From positions 682,001-746,000 of the forward strand of contig NZ_CP075379.1 of assembly GCF_023035875.1 (NCBI RefSeq): DNA of 64,000 nucleotides. The letters are read 5' to 3'. The notes beneath the pieces were generated by a model. That model was not told the DNA's origin and did no database searches. It was given only the letters and a program-made list of their open reading frames with translations. Positions 1 to 9,411 of the stretch are shown piece by piece. The stretch's first letter is position 1. Each line of letters begins with the position of its first letter. This stretch comes from Borrelia puertoricensis. GTDB taxonomy: Bacteria > Spirochaetota > Spirochaetia > Borreliales > Borreliaceae. The position numbers and the translations under genes are program-made.

Positions 1-626
1 AAGTGATTCCTTACCTTTTTGTTATAATTTTTGCGTTTTTAGGAGTAGATGTATTTTTAGTTTTATTTTTTGGAATATTAATTGCTGGTGGTATTGGCAT
101 TTTTAATGGTGATTTAACTTTGCTTTTGATGTTTAAAAATATTAATGCTGGACTTTTAGATTTAAGTGAGATGCTTATTCTTGTTATTTTTACAGGAGGA
201 ATTTCTTATATGACTATTAGGCATGGGGGTTTTGAGTGGATTTTAACTAAGTTGAAGTATTTTGCTAAGTGCAGAAGGAGTGCCGAGTTTACAATTACTT
301 TTTTAATAATTATGGTGACAGGTTTTCTTTCAAATAGTGGTCTTGCAATTTTAGTTAATGGGACTGTTACTAAAGGTATATCTGAAGCAAATTCTGTATG
401 TCCTAAGCGTTGTGCGGCATTGCTTTCAATTTCTTCTTGTGCGTTAATTGGTGCTTTACCATATGGTATGCATATGATAAGTTTGATAAATATTGCAAAA
501 GGGACCATATCTCCACTTGATATCATGCCATTTTTGTTTTATCAAGTATTTTTAGGTGTCATTATTATTGTGTCCATAGCTTTTTTTGGGTTAAAAAATC
601 AGTTTTTAAATTCTGCTAAAGTTTGA
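1..626 (+). CDS. nhaC: Na+/H+ antiporter, NhaC family (3' part only)
   Basis: This is the C-terminal part of a polytopic membrane protein; the reading frame is open from the left edge, so the true start lies outside the window and the GTG at position 3 is not taken as a start. About 207 residues remain, with roughly five hydrophobic helices and a polar segment around residues 75-95. The hydrophobic pattern and the stretch with an NSG motif before a long helix resemble the C-terminal half of NhaC/Na+:H+ antiporters, which exchange sodium for protons at the inner membrane. It converges on potD and ends just before a strong hairpin. The family call is by pattern and gene order; another ion-transporter superfamily member is possible. 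Confidence 0.7.
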   Translation, partial: VIPYLFVIIFAFLGVDVFLVLFFGILIAGGIGIFNGDLTLLLMFKNINAGLLDLSEMLILVIFTGGISYMTIRHGGFEWILTKLKYFAKCRRSAEFTITFLIIMVTGFLSNSGLAILVNGTVTKGISEANSVCPKRCAALLSISSCALIGALPYGMHMISLINIAKGTISPLDIMPFLFYQVFLGVIIIVSIAFFGLKNQFLNSAKV

Positions 627-632
627 TTAAGA

Positions 633-662
633 TAAGGCACCTTTTAAATAAAAGGTGCCTTA
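633..662. terminator. Bidirectional hairpin terminator between nhaC and potD
   Basis: Positions 633-645 and 650-662 form a perfect 13-bp inverted repeat with a four-base loop. It lies seven bases after the antiporter stop codon and eight bases before the end of the minus-strand potD gene. The A and T runs at the top of the stem and the T-rich stretch after it fit rho-independent termination for both converging genes. Confidence 0.8.
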
Positions 663-669
663 GATTTTG

Positions 670-1719
670 TTAGGATGATAATTCTACATATATTCTCATT
701 TGTTCTTCTTTAACTTCTTTAGGCACTGTTTTAAATACTTCGTGGTTTGAAAAATTTGTTGGAAGAAATTTTTCTTCTAAGTATATATTTATTTCAGGAT
801 TTACCTTTGCTTCTTCCTGTAATCGATGCAATACATTTTTGTTTGGTGAATTATATTTTGTCTCTTTAAAGTTTGCATAAGATGCTTCATTTTCATAAAG
901 AAAGTTTATGAATTTATAAGCAAGTTCTTTATGAGGTGCGTCTGATGGAATTACCATGACATCAACCCAGATATTTGTACTATTAGGTACATAAAAGTCT
1001 AAATTTGGATCTTTAAGCATTGCATCTATTGCTTCTCCGCTCCATGTTAGTTGGATTGATGATTCACCATTGAGTATTAGAGATTTTGCAGCAATATCTG
1101 AAAAATAACCTATTACCAAGGGAGATTGTTTTTTGAGTAGTTCTTCGGCTTGTTTGATTATGGATATTTTGTGTTCATTGAAGGAATAGCCAAGTTTTTT
1201 AAGTGCAACCCCAATATTTTCTTTTGGCGAGTCTAACATTGCAATTTCTTGTTTATATTTTTCGTTAAATAGTATATCAAATTCATTCATGTCATTTATA
1301 TCAACTTTGGTTTTGTTATAAAGTATTCCCATTACTCCCCAAAAGAGAGGTACAGAATAGAAATTATCAAAGTCATGTTCTAGATTATAAAATCTATCTA
1401 ATATATTATTTTTTACATTTTGCAGTTTTGAATAATCTAACTTTTCAATTTTGTTTTCACTTATTAATTCTCCAATCAAATATTCTGATGGAACTATAAT
1501 GTCATAATAACCTTTTGTGTTATTAAATTTTGCCATCATTTCTTCATTGTTATTGAAACATTCATAATTGATTTTTACATTATTTTCTTTTTCAAATTGA
1601 GCTAGTAATTTTTCGTCAATATATTCTGCCCAGTTAAGGACATTAAGAGTATTTTGTGTTTTTCGAGGAGAACAAGAGATGACTGTCAAAATTATTGTTA
1701 ATATTAAAAATTTTTTCAA
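670..1719 (-). CDS. potD: Spermidine/putrescine-binding lipoprotein PotD
   Basis: This is the substrate-binding component of a polyamine ABC transporter, predicted to be anchored by lipid at the membrane. I place the start at a TTG at 1719, giving 349 residues, because an AAGGAG site sits 7 bases upstream and the protein then begins with a short basic and hydrophobic signal ending in the lipobox VISC (Cys at about residue 16). The open frame runs 20 codons further upstream but without a binding site. The mature protein has type 1 periplasmic-binding features, with NVLNWAEYI near the N-terminus, a tryptophan-rich SVPLFWG stretch and TWSGEA, typical of PotD polyamine contacts. It is the last gene of the potABCD operon, 17 bases after potC. 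Confidence 0.93.
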   Translation of the reverse strand: MKKFLILTIILTVISCSPRKTQNTLNVLNWAEYIDEKLLAQFEKENNVKINYECFNNNEEMMAKFNNTKGYYDIIVPSEYLIGELISENKIEKLDYSKLQNVKNNILDRFYNLEHDFDNFYSVPLFWGVMGILYNKTKVDINDMNEFDILFNEKYKQEIAMLDSPKENIGVALKKLGYSFNEHKISIIKQAEELLKKQSPLVIGYFSDIAAKSLILNGESSIQLTWSGEAIDAMLKDPNLDFYVPNSTNIWVDVMVIPSDAPHKELAYKFINFLYENEASYANFKETKYNSPNKNVLHRLQEEAKVNPEINIYLEEKFLPTNFSNHEVFKTVPKEVKEEQMRIYVELSS

Positions 1720-1736
1720 AATTAAACTCCTTATTA

Positions 1737-2528
1737 TTAAATTTCTGTATCTACTGTTAATTTTTTGATTCCTACGCATTTATTTATAATAAATAGAAGG
1801 CTAAGTATTACAAAAAATAGTATAGAAGAAATGGCATTGATTATGGGCTTTATTCCTCTCTTAGTTAAAGAGTTTATGAGTATTGATAAATTATTAAACC
1901 CTTGGCCTGTCGTGAAAAATGATATTAAAAAGTCATCAACCGATAATGTAAATGCAATGAGACCTCCTGTTGCCACACTTCCAATTATTTCTGGACATAT
2001 TATGTTTTTAAAAATTTGGCTTTCTGATGCTCCAAGATCTCGAGCTGCATCAATAACGTTTTCTGAGAGAGAATATAATTTAGGCAAAATTATTATTATT
2101 ATGTAAGGTGTTGAGAAGATTATGTGTGACATTAGCATTGTAGAAAAACCCAGCTGTATTTTTATCAAAGAAAAAAAAGTCATTAAACTAATTCCTGTTA
2201 CGATGTCAGGATTAATTATTGGTATTTTATTGATTGATAACAGGATGGTTTTTATTTTTTTGTTTTTTGTTTTGTAAATACTGTAAGCGCCCAGAACACC
2301 AATTACAATAGAAATTAAGGATGATACTATTGCTACTAATAAAGTATTATATATGACTATTTTTATTTGCTGTGATTCAAAGACTTCCTTATACCATTTT
2401 AGGCTAAATCCTTGAAAAAAAAATCCATTGTTTCCTGCATTAAAAGAGTAAATTATTAAAATTAATATGGGTGCATAAACGAATCCAAGTGTCAGGAATA
2501 GAAAAGTGTTTTTTAGTATTTTAAGCAT
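1737..2528 (-). CDS. potC: Spermidine/putrescine ABC transporter permease PotC
   Basis: This inner-membrane permease has 263 residues and about six transmembrane helices, the usual size for PotC. The cytoplasmic coupling loop, with its EAA-like motif DAARDLGASESQIFKNI, is present at about residues 160-175 and would contact the PotA ATPase. The ATG at 2528 is preceded by an AAGGAT site. It lies between potB and potD in the same minus-strand operon, and with PotB forms the translocation channel for polyamines. PotB and PotC are homologous; operon order supports this one as PotC. Confidence 0.93.
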   Translation of the reverse strand: MLKILKNTFLFLTLGFVYAPILILIIYSFNAGNNGFFFQGFSLKWYKEVFESQQIKIVIYNTLLVAIVSSLISIVIGVLGAYSIYKTKNKKIKTILLSINKIPIINPDIVTGISLMTFFSLIKIQLGFSTMLMSHIIFSTPYIIIIILPKLYSLSENVIDAARDLGASESQIFKNIICPEIIGSVATGGLIAFTLSVDDFLISFFTTGQGFNNLSILINSLTKRGIKPIINAISSILFFVILSLLFIINKCVGIKKLTVDTEI

Positions 2529-2543
2529 ATTAATATCCTTATT

Positions 2544-3341
2544 TTACGTTGTTTTTTGCATTAATTTAAGTATTATTAAGTTGAATATCAATATTACTAT
2601 CATTACAATAAATGAAATAGCAGCGCCAGTATGCCAATCTTCTACGAATAAGAATTGTTTTTCAATTAAATTGCCGATTAAAATTTGTTTAGCGCCACCT
2701 AATAGATCTGATATGATCAACACTGTGATTGATGGTATGAATACCATTATTATTCCTGTGGCAAGATATGATAATGTTAATGGTAGCTTGATATATAATA
2801 ATATTTGCCACATTCTTGCACCAAGGTCCTTTGCAGCTTCAATATATTCATATTTTATTTTTGAAAGTCCTGTATATATTGGTAAGACCATAAATGGTAA
2901 AAAATTATATACCATACCGATTATTACAGCTTTTTCATTGTAGAGCAGTTCGATAGTTTCAAGTCCCATGGCTTTAAGCAAATTATTAATAATCCCATTT
3001 TTTCCTAATATTCTGATCCAAGCATAAGTTCTAAGTAAGGTATTGATCCACATAGGGAGTATTATCATTATTATGAGCATATTTTGAACACTTTTTTTTG
3101 ACATGGAAATAAACCATGCGGTGGGATATCCAATTAGCATACAAAATATGGTTGTAATTAAGGCAAAGTTTATGCTTCTTGAAAAAATTCTTAAGTAGCT
3201 TGGTTCTAATAATCTTATGAAATTTGCAAATGTGAGTTCATTTTGTTCATTGAAAAATCCTAAACCTATTATTATTACTAATGGGAAGATAATAAAGATT
3301 GATAAGAATAGAGTATATAGTACTAGAATTATTCTATGCAT
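2544..3341 (-). CDS. potB: Spermidine/putrescine ABC transporter permease PotB
   Basis: A 265-residue inner-membrane permease with about six hydrophobic helices. The coupling-loop motif EAAKDLGARMWQIL lies at about residues 155-170. I prefer the ATG at 3341 over the in-frame GTG at 3359 because an AAGGA site sits nine bases before the ATG and would overlap the GTG reading. The gene begins 5 bases after the potA stop codon, indicating cotranscription and likely translational coupling. It pairs with PotC to form the membrane pore of the polyamine importer. Confidence 0.93.
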   Translation of the reverse strand: MHRIILVLYTLFLSIFIIFPLVIIIGLGFFNEQNELTFANFIRLLEPSYLRIFSRSINFALITTIFCMLIGYPTAWFISMSKKSVQNMLIIMIILPMWINTLLRTYAWIRILGKNGIINNLLKAMGLETIELLYNEKAVIIGMVYNFLPFMVLPIYTGLSKIKYEYIEAAKDLGARMWQILLYIKLPLTLSYLATGIIMVFIPSITVLIISDLLGGAKQILIGNLIEKQFLFVEDWHTGAAISFIVMIVILIFNLIILKLMQKTT

Positions 3342-3346
3342 ATTTG

Positions 3347-4390
3347 TTATTCCTTGCACATTACATGAATATCATCAGGACCTAATGAGATATCAACTTC
3401 TTCACCAACTTTTGTCAGTTTTGTGCTTTGAACTAACCAATGAGATTTTTGAATTTCTAGTGTCATTTCGTAGTGTACACCCTGGAATACTGCTGAAGTA
3501 ATTATTCCACTTAAATTTCCCTGGCCTTTTGGTAATATTTTTACGTCTTCTGGTCGTATTACAAGGTCAACGGGTTCTTTATTTTTAAACCCTTTGTCAA
3601 GGCATTTGAAATCTTTACCAAACATTTTGACTACAAATTTTTTTTCATATGTTCCTTCAAAAATATTGCTTTCGCCAATAAAACTAGCTACAAATCTTGT
3701 TTTGGGTTCATTATAAATTTCTTCCGGTGTTCCAATTTGAAGGATTATTCCTTCATTCATTACTACTATTCTGTCGCTCATTGTTAATGCTTCTTCTTGA
3801 TCGTGTGTGACATAGATAAATGTTATTCCAAGCTTTCTTTGTATTTTTTTAAGTTCTTTTTGCATTTCTTGTCTCATCTTTAAGTCAAGAGCTGATAGTG
3901 GTTCATCTAATAATAAAAGTTTAGGTTCCATAATTATTGCTCTTGCAATTGCGACTCTTTGTTTTTGTCCACCTGATAGTTCATTAATATTTCTGTAAGC
4001 GTATTTTTGCATGCCAATTAAGGAAAGTGCAGCTTTTACTTTTTCTTGAATTAAATTTTTGTTTATCTTTTTCATCCTAAGTCCGAATGAGATATTGTCG
4101 AAAACATTCATGTGTGGGAAGAGAGCATAGTTTTGAAATACAGTGTTAATTTCTCTTTTATTAGGTGTAATTTTTGAAATCTCTTTTGATAGGAAATGAA
4201 TTTCTCCTTTGTTTTGATTTAAAAAACCCCCTATGATTTTTATCAGTGTTGTTTTACCGCATCCTGATGGACCAAGTAGGGTAATAAATTCATTTTTTTT
4301 AATTTTTAAATTAATTGTGTCTAGAGTTTTATTATTATTATCAGTATAATAATGACTTAAGTCTTTAATCTCTAGGATGTAATTATTCAA
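3347..4390 (-). CDS. potA: Spermidine/putrescine ABC transporter ATPase PotA
   Basis: This is the cytoplasmic ATPase that powers polyamine import. It shows the full set of ABC motifs: Walker A GPSGCGKT at residues 40-47, the signature [14 protein letters not shown], Walker [13 protein letters not shown], and the switch histidine in YVTHDQEEA. The last 110 residues form the regulatory TOBE-like region typical of PotA/MalK proteins. Length is 347 residues, close to the family norm. The start is a TTG at 4390 preceded by an AGGGGGG site nine bases upstream. It is the first gene of potABCD, and a near-consensus promoter lies at 4442-4470. Confidence 0.95.
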   Translation of the reverse strand: MNNYILEIKDLSHYYTDNNNKTLDTINLKIKKNEFITLLGPSGCGKTTLIKIIGGFLNQNKGEIHFLSKEISKITPNKREINTVFQNYALFPHMNVFDNISFGLRMKKINKNLIQEKVKAALSLIGMQKYAYRNINELSGGQKQRVAIARAIIMEPKLLLLDEPLSALDLKMRQEMQKELKKIQRKLGITFIYVTHDQEEALTMSDRIVVMNEGIILQIGTPEEIYNEPKTRFVASFIGESNIFEGTYEKKFVVKMFGKDFKCLDKGFKNKEPVDLVIRPEDVKILPKGQGNLSGIITSAVFQGVHYEMTLEIQKSHWLVQSTKLTKVGEEVDISLGPDDIHVMCKE

Positions 4391-4441
4391 CTAATGAGAC
4401 CCCCCTTTTTTGCATGTGTCGACTGAATCACATGAAACTAG

Positions 4442-4470
4442 ATTATACTTTATATTAATGCTTATGTAAA
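4442..4470 (-). promoter_or_regulatory. Sigma-70 type promoter for potABCD
   Basis: On the minus strand TTTACA (4470-4465) and TATAAT (4447-4442) are separated by exactly 17 bases. The predicted transcript would start near 4435 and carry a leader of about 45 bases, which includes a 6-bp inverted repeat (4413-4418 with 4429-4434). The promoter overlaps the last codons of the upstream rbgA gene, so potABCD can be transcribed independently of it. Confidence 0.65.
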
Positions 4471-5328
4471 TGACTTGTATTTATTGTTATTATGACGTTT
4501 TATGTCAAGTATAATTTTTCCAAATTTTCCTTCCCTATATTCTTTTATTAATATTTTTGACGCCCGTTCAATGTCTATTATATGTTTTTTATTTATAAAT
4601 CCTCTTATTTTTGCAAATTCTTCTAAAATTTCAATTGAATTTGTTGATATTATATTATATTTGTTTAGTAATTTGGTTTTGTTATTTATGTGCATTTCTT
4701 TAAGTAGATATAGTGCTAGTTCTGTATTATCTATTATTTCATTTTTTATCATGTCTAATATTGCAAGTTTTTTTGCAATTTCTTGATCTTCGAAGTTGTG
4801 CCATAAGATTCCCGGCATGTCAAAGATATTAATTCTTTCATTTATTTTTAATATTTGTATATTTTTTGTGTGTCCTGGTTTATTTGCAACACTTGTGCTT
4901 TTTTTTCCTACTAATAGGTTAATTATTGATGATTTTCCAACATTTGGCACCCCTATTATTAATACTTTTATTTTTTCTTCGTAAGTTTTAATTTTTTTCA
5001 CATTAGCTATTTTTGTTATGTTGTCTATTATTTGTTTTCTCATTCCTTTTTTGTATATGTTTGTGATTAGTACATTATTTCCAAGTATTTTAAAATATTC
5101 TTTCCATTTCAGAATTTCTCCTTCTTGTGCAAGATCTGATTTGTTTAAAAGTATTATTTTATCCCTATTTGAGTTTTTAATTATTTTTTCAGTTAGTGGA
5201 TTTTTGCTACTAAGTGGGGCTCTAGCGTCAAGTATTTCTAATACAATATTTGTTTTTTGAAGATTTGCTTGGATTAAGTCTAATGCTCTTTTCATATGAC
5301 CAGGGAACCAGTTGATTTTGTTTGACAT
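4462..5328 (-). CDS. rbgA: Ribosome biogenesis GTPase RbgA/YlqF family
   Basis: A circularly permuted GTPase of 288 residues that in other bacteria helps the late assembly of the 50S ribosomal subunit. The order of GTP-binding motifs is permuted as expected: NKSD (G4) comes first, followed by the P-loop GVPNVGKSS and then DMPG (G3). The N-terminus INWFPGHM is the family hallmark, so I start the gene at the ATG at 5328; the frame opens 17 codons upstream with a GTG at 5379 that lacks family support. No strong ribosome binding site is visible. In Firmicutes the gene sits beside rplS-trmD, whereas here those genes are about 55 kb away. Confidence 0.92.
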   Translation of the reverse strand: MSNKINWFPGHMKRALDLIQANLQKTNIVLEILDARAPLSSKNPLTEKIIKNSNRDKIILLNKSDLAQEGEILKWKEYFKILGNNVLITNIYKKGMRKQIIDNITKIANVKKIKTYEEKIKVLIIGVPNVGKSSIINLLVGKKSTSVANKPGHTKNIQILKINERINIFDMPGILWHNFEDQEIAKKLAILDMIKNEIIDNTELALYLLKEMHINNKTKLLNKYNIISTNSIEILEEFAKIRGFINKKHIIDIERASKILIKEYREGKFGKIILDIKRHNNNKYKSFT

Positions 5329-5464
5329 TGTTAAATTATAGCTTAATTTAAGCAGATATGAAATTTGTATTTTATGCACTTAATTTTATGATGAATTGCA
5401 TCTTTTTCAAAAATGGTATATTTTGTAAATTTAAGATTGCTTTAAATGATTAAATCATAGGGGG

Positions 5465-6178
5465 TTGTATATCATTGAAAAAATAAAAAAAGGTTTAATT
5501 GTATCTTGCCAAGCTCTTGAAGGAGAGCCTTTACATAGTAGTTTTATTATGTCTAAGATGGCCTTAGCAGCAAAAATGGGTGGGGCAGTTGGAATTAGGG
5601 CTAATAGTGTTCTAGATATTCGTCAAATCAAATCAGAGGTTGATTTACCCATAATAGGTATTGTTAAGAGAGTTTATAATGGTTCTTCTGTTTTTATTAC
5701 ACCTACTATTAAAGAAGTCGATGAACTTTGTAGTGAAGGAGTTGATGTGATTGCTCTTGATGCTACTCTTAGAGAGCGTCCCGATGGTCTTTTGTTGTTT
5801 GAGTTTTTTAATAAGATTAAACAAAAATATCCAAGTCAGCTCTTGATGGCAGATATTGCTTCTTTAGAAGAGGCTGTTAATGCAGATAAACTTGGATTTG
5901 ATTTTATTGGTACGACTTTACATGGATATACCAAGAATACTGAAGGGTGCAATATTGCAGATAATGATTTTGCCTTTTTAAAAAATTTACTTAAGTGTAA
6001 TTTCAAATCAAAGTTAATAGTTGAGGGAAAAATTGATACTCCTCTTAAGGCTAAGAGAAGTTTTGAACTTGGGGTTTCTTTAGTTGTTGTAGGTGGCGCT
6101 ATTACACGGCCTATGGAAATTACAAGAAAATTTGTTGATAAAATAAATGAGGTTAAAGAAATTTGGGAGTGTTTATAA
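5465..6178 (+). CDS. nanE: N-acetylmannosamine-6-phosphate 2-epimerase NanE
   Basis: A 237-residue TIM-barrel enzyme that interconverts N-acetylmannosamine-6-phosphate and N-acetylglucosamine-6-phosphate. Family motifs visible are [15 protein letters not shown] at the N-terminus, IGIVKR, the stretch [17 protein letters not shown], and the phosphate-binding end [10 protein letters not shown]. The start is uncertain: the frame opens with TTG at 5465 directly after a GGGGG tract, which is too close for a normal binding site, and no ATG or GTG occurs before the conserved region. It lies 40 bases upstream of ptsG and is probably cotranscribed with it, linking amino-sugar use to phosphotransferase uptake. 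Confidence 0.9.
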   Translation: MYIIEKIKKGLIVSCQALEGEPLHSSFIMSKMALAAKMGGAVGIRANSVLDIRQIKSEVDLPIIGIVKRVYNGSSVFITPTIKEVDELCSEGVDVIALDATLRERPDGLLLFEFFNKIKQKYPSQLLMADIASLEEAVNADKLGFDFIGTTLHGYTKNTEGCNIADNDFAFLKNLLKCNFKSKLIVEGKIDTPLKAKRSFELGVSLVVVGGAITRPMEITRKFVDKINEVKEIWECL

Positions 6179-6218
6179 TATCTAATATGTTTCTTTTATA
6201 GACATATAGGAGGGTTTT

Positions 6219-7763
6219 ATGGGAAAATTTTTTGAAAATGCCCAAAAATTTGGACGTTCTTTTATGTTGCCTATTGCTATTCTTCCTGCAGCAGGATTAT
6301 TTTTGGGTATTGGAGGTTCTTTATCTAATCCGGCAACTATCAACTCATATTCTTTTTTGAATGTGTTTTTTCTTCAGTCAGTGTTTAATATAATGCGTAC
6401 TGCCGGTGCTATTATTTTTGTTAATTTGCCACCTATATTTGCCATTGGAGTTGCCGTTGGACTTGCAAAATCAGACAAGGGAACAGCAGGACTTGCTGCC
6501 TTTATTGGATATCTTGTTTTGAATTCTACTATTGGTATTTTAATTGATATGTTTGGTAACTCTAAAGAGATCTCAAAAGGAGCTGTTGGGTTAATACTTG
6601 GAATTAGGACTTTAGAAACAGGTGTTTTTGGAGGAATTATAGTTGGTATTTTAACTTATTATCTTCATAATAAGTTAAATAAAATTGAATTTCCAAAAGT
6701 TCTTGGATTTTTTTCAGGTTCTAGATTTATACCAATAATAGTTTCTTTTTCAAATATTCTTCTTGCTGTATGTATGTTTATATTTTGGCCATTCATGCAA
6801 GCTGGGATTAGCAAAATGGGTGTATTAGTAGATGCAACAGGATATGTTGGTACCCTTATTTATGGAATTTTTTTACGAATGCTTGGTCCTTTTGGACTGC
6901 ATCATATATTTTATTTGCCTTTCTGGACAACAGGTCTTGGTGGTTCTGAAATTATTAATGGTAAGTTAGTTGAAGGAACTCAGAATATCTTTTTTGCTGA
7001 ACTTGCCTCTCATAGTACTGATAAATTTTTTGTTGGAACTAGTCGTTTTATGAGTGGAAGATTTATTACTATGATGTTTGGGTTGCCAGGTGCTGCTCTT
7101 GCGCTTTATCGCCTTGCAAAACCAAATCAAAAGACAAAGGTTTTTGGTCTTTTATTTTCATCAGCTTTAACTTCTTTTTTGACAGGAATTACAGAACCCC
7201 TTGAGTTTTCTTTTCTCTTTGTAGCACCAGTTCTTTATGTAATTCATGCAGTATTTGATGGTTTTGCATTTATGTTTGCTCATATTTTACAAATCACAAT
7301 AGGACAGACTTTCTCTGGAGGATTTATTGATTTTATTCTTTTTGGAATTTTACAGGGAAATGCAAGAACAAATTGGGTTTTAGTTCCATTGGTAGGTGTT
7401 TTTTGGTTTTTCCTATATTATTTTAGTTTTGCTTTTTTAATATCTAAATTTAACTATAAAACCCCTGGAAGAGAAGATGCTATAAATTATAATGACACAT
7501 TTCTTTCTGATGCAAATGTCAAGGGAAATAATATTGCATCTCAAGTAATTATGGGGCTTGGGGGTGGTGATAATATTATTGAACTTGATTGTTGTGCTAC
7601 AAGGCTTAGAGTTACTGTTAGAGATTCTCTTAAAGTTTTAAAAAAGACCTTGGATAATACAGGCGCAAAGGGAATTCTTATTAAAGATAGTGGTGTTCAG
7701 GTGATTTATGGTCCTGGTGTTAGTGTGCTTAAGAATGAAATTGAAGAAATTCTTGGTAATTAA
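6219..7763 (+). CDS. ptsG: PTS glucose-family transporter, EIICB
   Basis: This phosphotransferase permease imports and phosphorylates glucose or a related sugar. Residues 1-425 form the membrane EIIC domain with about ten helices and the conserved substrate-binding motif GITEPLEF. A linker follows, then a C-terminal EIIB domain in which DCCATRLRV carries the phosphorylated cysteine, most likely Cys459. No EIIA domain is fused, so EIIA must come from another gene. The ATG at 6219 has a GGAGGG site 4 bases upstream. Glucose and N-acetylglucosamine porters of this family are hard to separate by sequence; the adjacent nanE makes an amino-sugar substrate worth considering. Confidence 0.93.
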   Translation: MGKFFENAQKFGRSFMLPIAILPAAGLFLGIGGSLSNPATINSYSFLNVFFLQSVFNIMRTAGAIIFVNLPPIFAIGVAVGLAKSDKGTAGLAAFIGYLVLNSTIGILIDMFGNSKEISKGAVGLILGIRTLETGVFGGIIVGILTYYLHNKLNKIEFPKVLGFFSGSRFIPIIVSFSNILLAVCMFIFWPFMQAGISKMGVLVDATGYVGTLIYGIFLRMLGPFGLHHIFYLPFWTTGLGGSEIINGKLVEGTQNIFFAELASHSTDKFFVGTSRFMSGRFITMMFGLPGAALALYRLAKPNQKTKVFGLLFSSALTSFLTGITEPLEFSFLFVAPVLYVIHAVFDGFAFMFAHILQITIGQTFSGGFIDFILFGILQGNARTNWVLVPLVGVFWFFLYYFSFAFLISKFNYKTPGREDAINYNDTFLSDANVKGNNIASQVIMGLGGGDNIIELDCCATRLRVTVRDSLKVLKKTLDNTGAKGILIKDSGVQVIYGPGVSVLKNEIEEILGN

Positions 7764-7781
7764 TTCCGGGTTAAATTTTTT

Positions 7782-7825
7782 AAGCAAGTGTATGTTTTTG
7801 TATATCACTTGCTTTTTATATTTTT
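7782..7825. terminator. Terminator between ptsG and the convergent hydrolase gene
   Basis: Positions 7782-7790 and 7806-7814 make a 9-bp perfect stem with a 15-base loop, followed on the plus strand by a T-rich run. The right arm coincides with the final codons and stop of the minus-strand hydrolase, so the element is shared by both converging genes. Confidence 0.7.
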
Positions 7826-8788
7826 AATAAAATCAACCGCATATTTTGTTAAATAAGATGTATTTTGAGCACTTCTGTAACTATGATTTCCTGCAGGAAC
7901 ATGAGAGTGAATGCTTTCAACAAGGATCATTGGTATTGTTTTTTTATGTCCTCCATATTCACTTATGAATTTATTTATTGTTGGAGAATCTACTGTAGGA
8001 TCATTTGGGGAATAAACTATTGTTAGTGGAGTTTTTATTTCATTGAAACCATTATTATTAATTAATTTAACAAGACCCATCATTGCAATTATTGAATCGA
8101 CTTGTCGTATTGGTGAATGGAATGGTGTGACCTCTGCATGTTCTATTCTTTTATTTTGTCTTATTTCAAGTTCGTTATATCCACCTGTTATAAGGTAAGC
8201 AATTTGACGTCCCCAAGGATAGTAAATTAAGTTTGTTCTTTTGTCTTTAGGATAAATATTAGGTGATATTAAAATGGCAGAATATATTTTCTCTGGGTAG
8301 TTTTTTAATGCCCAAATAACACAAGCGCCACCATTTGAGGTGCCAATGAGTATTAATTTTTCCCCTATTGATTGTCCAATTTGAATGGCTTCATCAATAT
8401 CTCTTAACCAGTCTTTGGTTTTGACGTCTTTGAATGCGTTTTTGTCGTTAATTCCGTGTCCTTTGAGTCTTGTAAAGAATATATTTGCGTTTAATGCTTT
8501 TGTTATGTTATTTGGTATAGGATAAATCTCATTTTTAGATGCTCCAAATCCATGAATATATATTACTGCATATTCTGTTCTTTTTTTATCCCCGTTCCAT
8601 ATGATTTCTTTTTTTGTATTTGATTCTAGATTGAACTTGGATTCTTCACTTAGTAAATATTGATCAATATCTCCAAGATTATTGGGAATTTTGGTTTTTT
8701 CAAATTCATTTCTAAATTTAATTCTTGGTCCTACTACTATTAAAAGAAGTAAGAATATCAAGATAAAAATTGTGTTTTTTATATTCAT
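7805..8788 (-). CDS. Alpha/beta hydrolase, lipase-like, membrane-anchored or secreted
   Basis: A 327-residue alpha/beta hydrolase. An N-terminal hydrophobic segment (residues 5-20) would anchor or export it. The core has HGFGASKNE at about 79-87 (oxyanion region), the nucleophile elbow GTSNGG with Ser151, an aspartate in SPNDPTVDS and a histidine in ESIHSHVP, completing the Ser-Asp-His triad. I start it at the ATG at 8788, which has an AAAGGA site and begins 13 bases after the bosR stop; the frame extends upstream inside bosR without support. From memory, the B. burgdorferi counterpart (BB0646) was reported to be a lipase with haemolytic activity. Coupling to bosR suggests shared control. Confidence 0.85.
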   Translation of the reverse strand: MNIKNTIFILIFLLLLIVVGPRIKFRNEFEKTKIPNNLGDIDQYLLSEESKFNLESNTKKEIIWNGDKKRTEYAVIYIHGFGASKNEIYPIPNNITKALNANIFFTRLKGHGINDKNAFKDVKTKDWLRDIDEAIQIGQSIGEKLILIGTSNGGACVIWALKNYPEKIYSAILISPNIYPKDKRTNLIYYPWGRQIAYLITGGYNELEIRQNKRIEHAEVTPFHSPIRQVDSIIAMMGLVKLINNNGFNEIKTPLTIVYSPNDPTVDSPTINKFISEYGGHKKTIPMILVESIHSHVPAGNHSYRSAQNTSYLTKYAVDFIKNIKSK

Positions 8789-8801
8789 ATATTGCTTTCC
8801 T

Positions 8802-9320
8802 TTAATTATTTTCATAATCAATATTAGATTTTTCTTTTTTAGATTGTTGATAACAATTGTTACATGAGCCTGAGTAAATAATTTCAATAGATTTGGTTTT
8901 CCATTCTTCTCCAAGTTTGTCTTTCAGAATATCTTTAATGTCATCAAGTTGGATGGGATAGACTTGATTGCATTTGTTGCATTTAAAGTGAGCTATTGTA
9001 GAAGTCAAACTTAGATAAAATCTTGTTTCTTTTTGATCGGTTGTTTTTATATCTTTAAGAATATTACGTTCTTTTAAGATGTTTAATGTGTTATACACTG
9101 TTGCTTTTGATAAACTTGGTATTTCTTTTATTAATTTATTGTAAATCTCTTTTGCTGTAAAATACTCTTTTGGATTTGAGGCAATGTGTAGAATGATTCT
9201 ATTTCTTGAATGTGAGGCTTTCATGCCCAACTCTGTTGTTAATGATTTTAGCAAGATAGGGTCATTAGTAATTCCGACTTTTTCTAAAGTGGAATGTACC
9301 TCTATTGTATTGTTGTTCAT
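8802..9320 (-). CDS. bosR: Fur/PerR family regulator BosR
   Basis: A 172-residue Fur-family DNA-binding protein. The winged helix is at about residues 15-100, with the recognition helix SKATVYNTLNIL. The C-terminal dimerisation half has two CxxC pairs (Cys114/Cys117 and Cys153/Cys156) that bind structural zinc. In Borrelia the single Fur homologue is BosR, which controls oxidative-stress genes such as napA and feeds into the RpoS pathway. The ATG at 9320 has an AAAGGG site 8 bases upstream. It is the first gene of a pair with the downstream hydrolase. The napA gene in this same window is a plausible target. Confidence 0.93.
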   Translation of the reverse strand: MNNNTIEVHSTLEKVGITNDPILLKSLTTELGMKASHSRNRIILHIASNPKEYFTAKEIYNKLIKEIPSLSKATVYNTLNILKERNILKDIKTTDQKETRFYLSLTSTIAHFKCNKCNQVYPIQLDDIKDILKDKLGEEWKTKSIEIIYSGSCNNCYQQSKKEKSNIDYENN

Positions 9321-9411
9321 ATATAATACCCTTTATTATTTAAGATTAAGTACTTTAATGTCCTTATAGAAATAATTTTATAACGGTTTATTAATATTTT
9401 GCTACTGATAG

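Noticed and set aside
5446..5458. 13-base palindrome just before nanE
   Set aside because: It is short and AT-rich, and no promoter hexamers could be placed around it.
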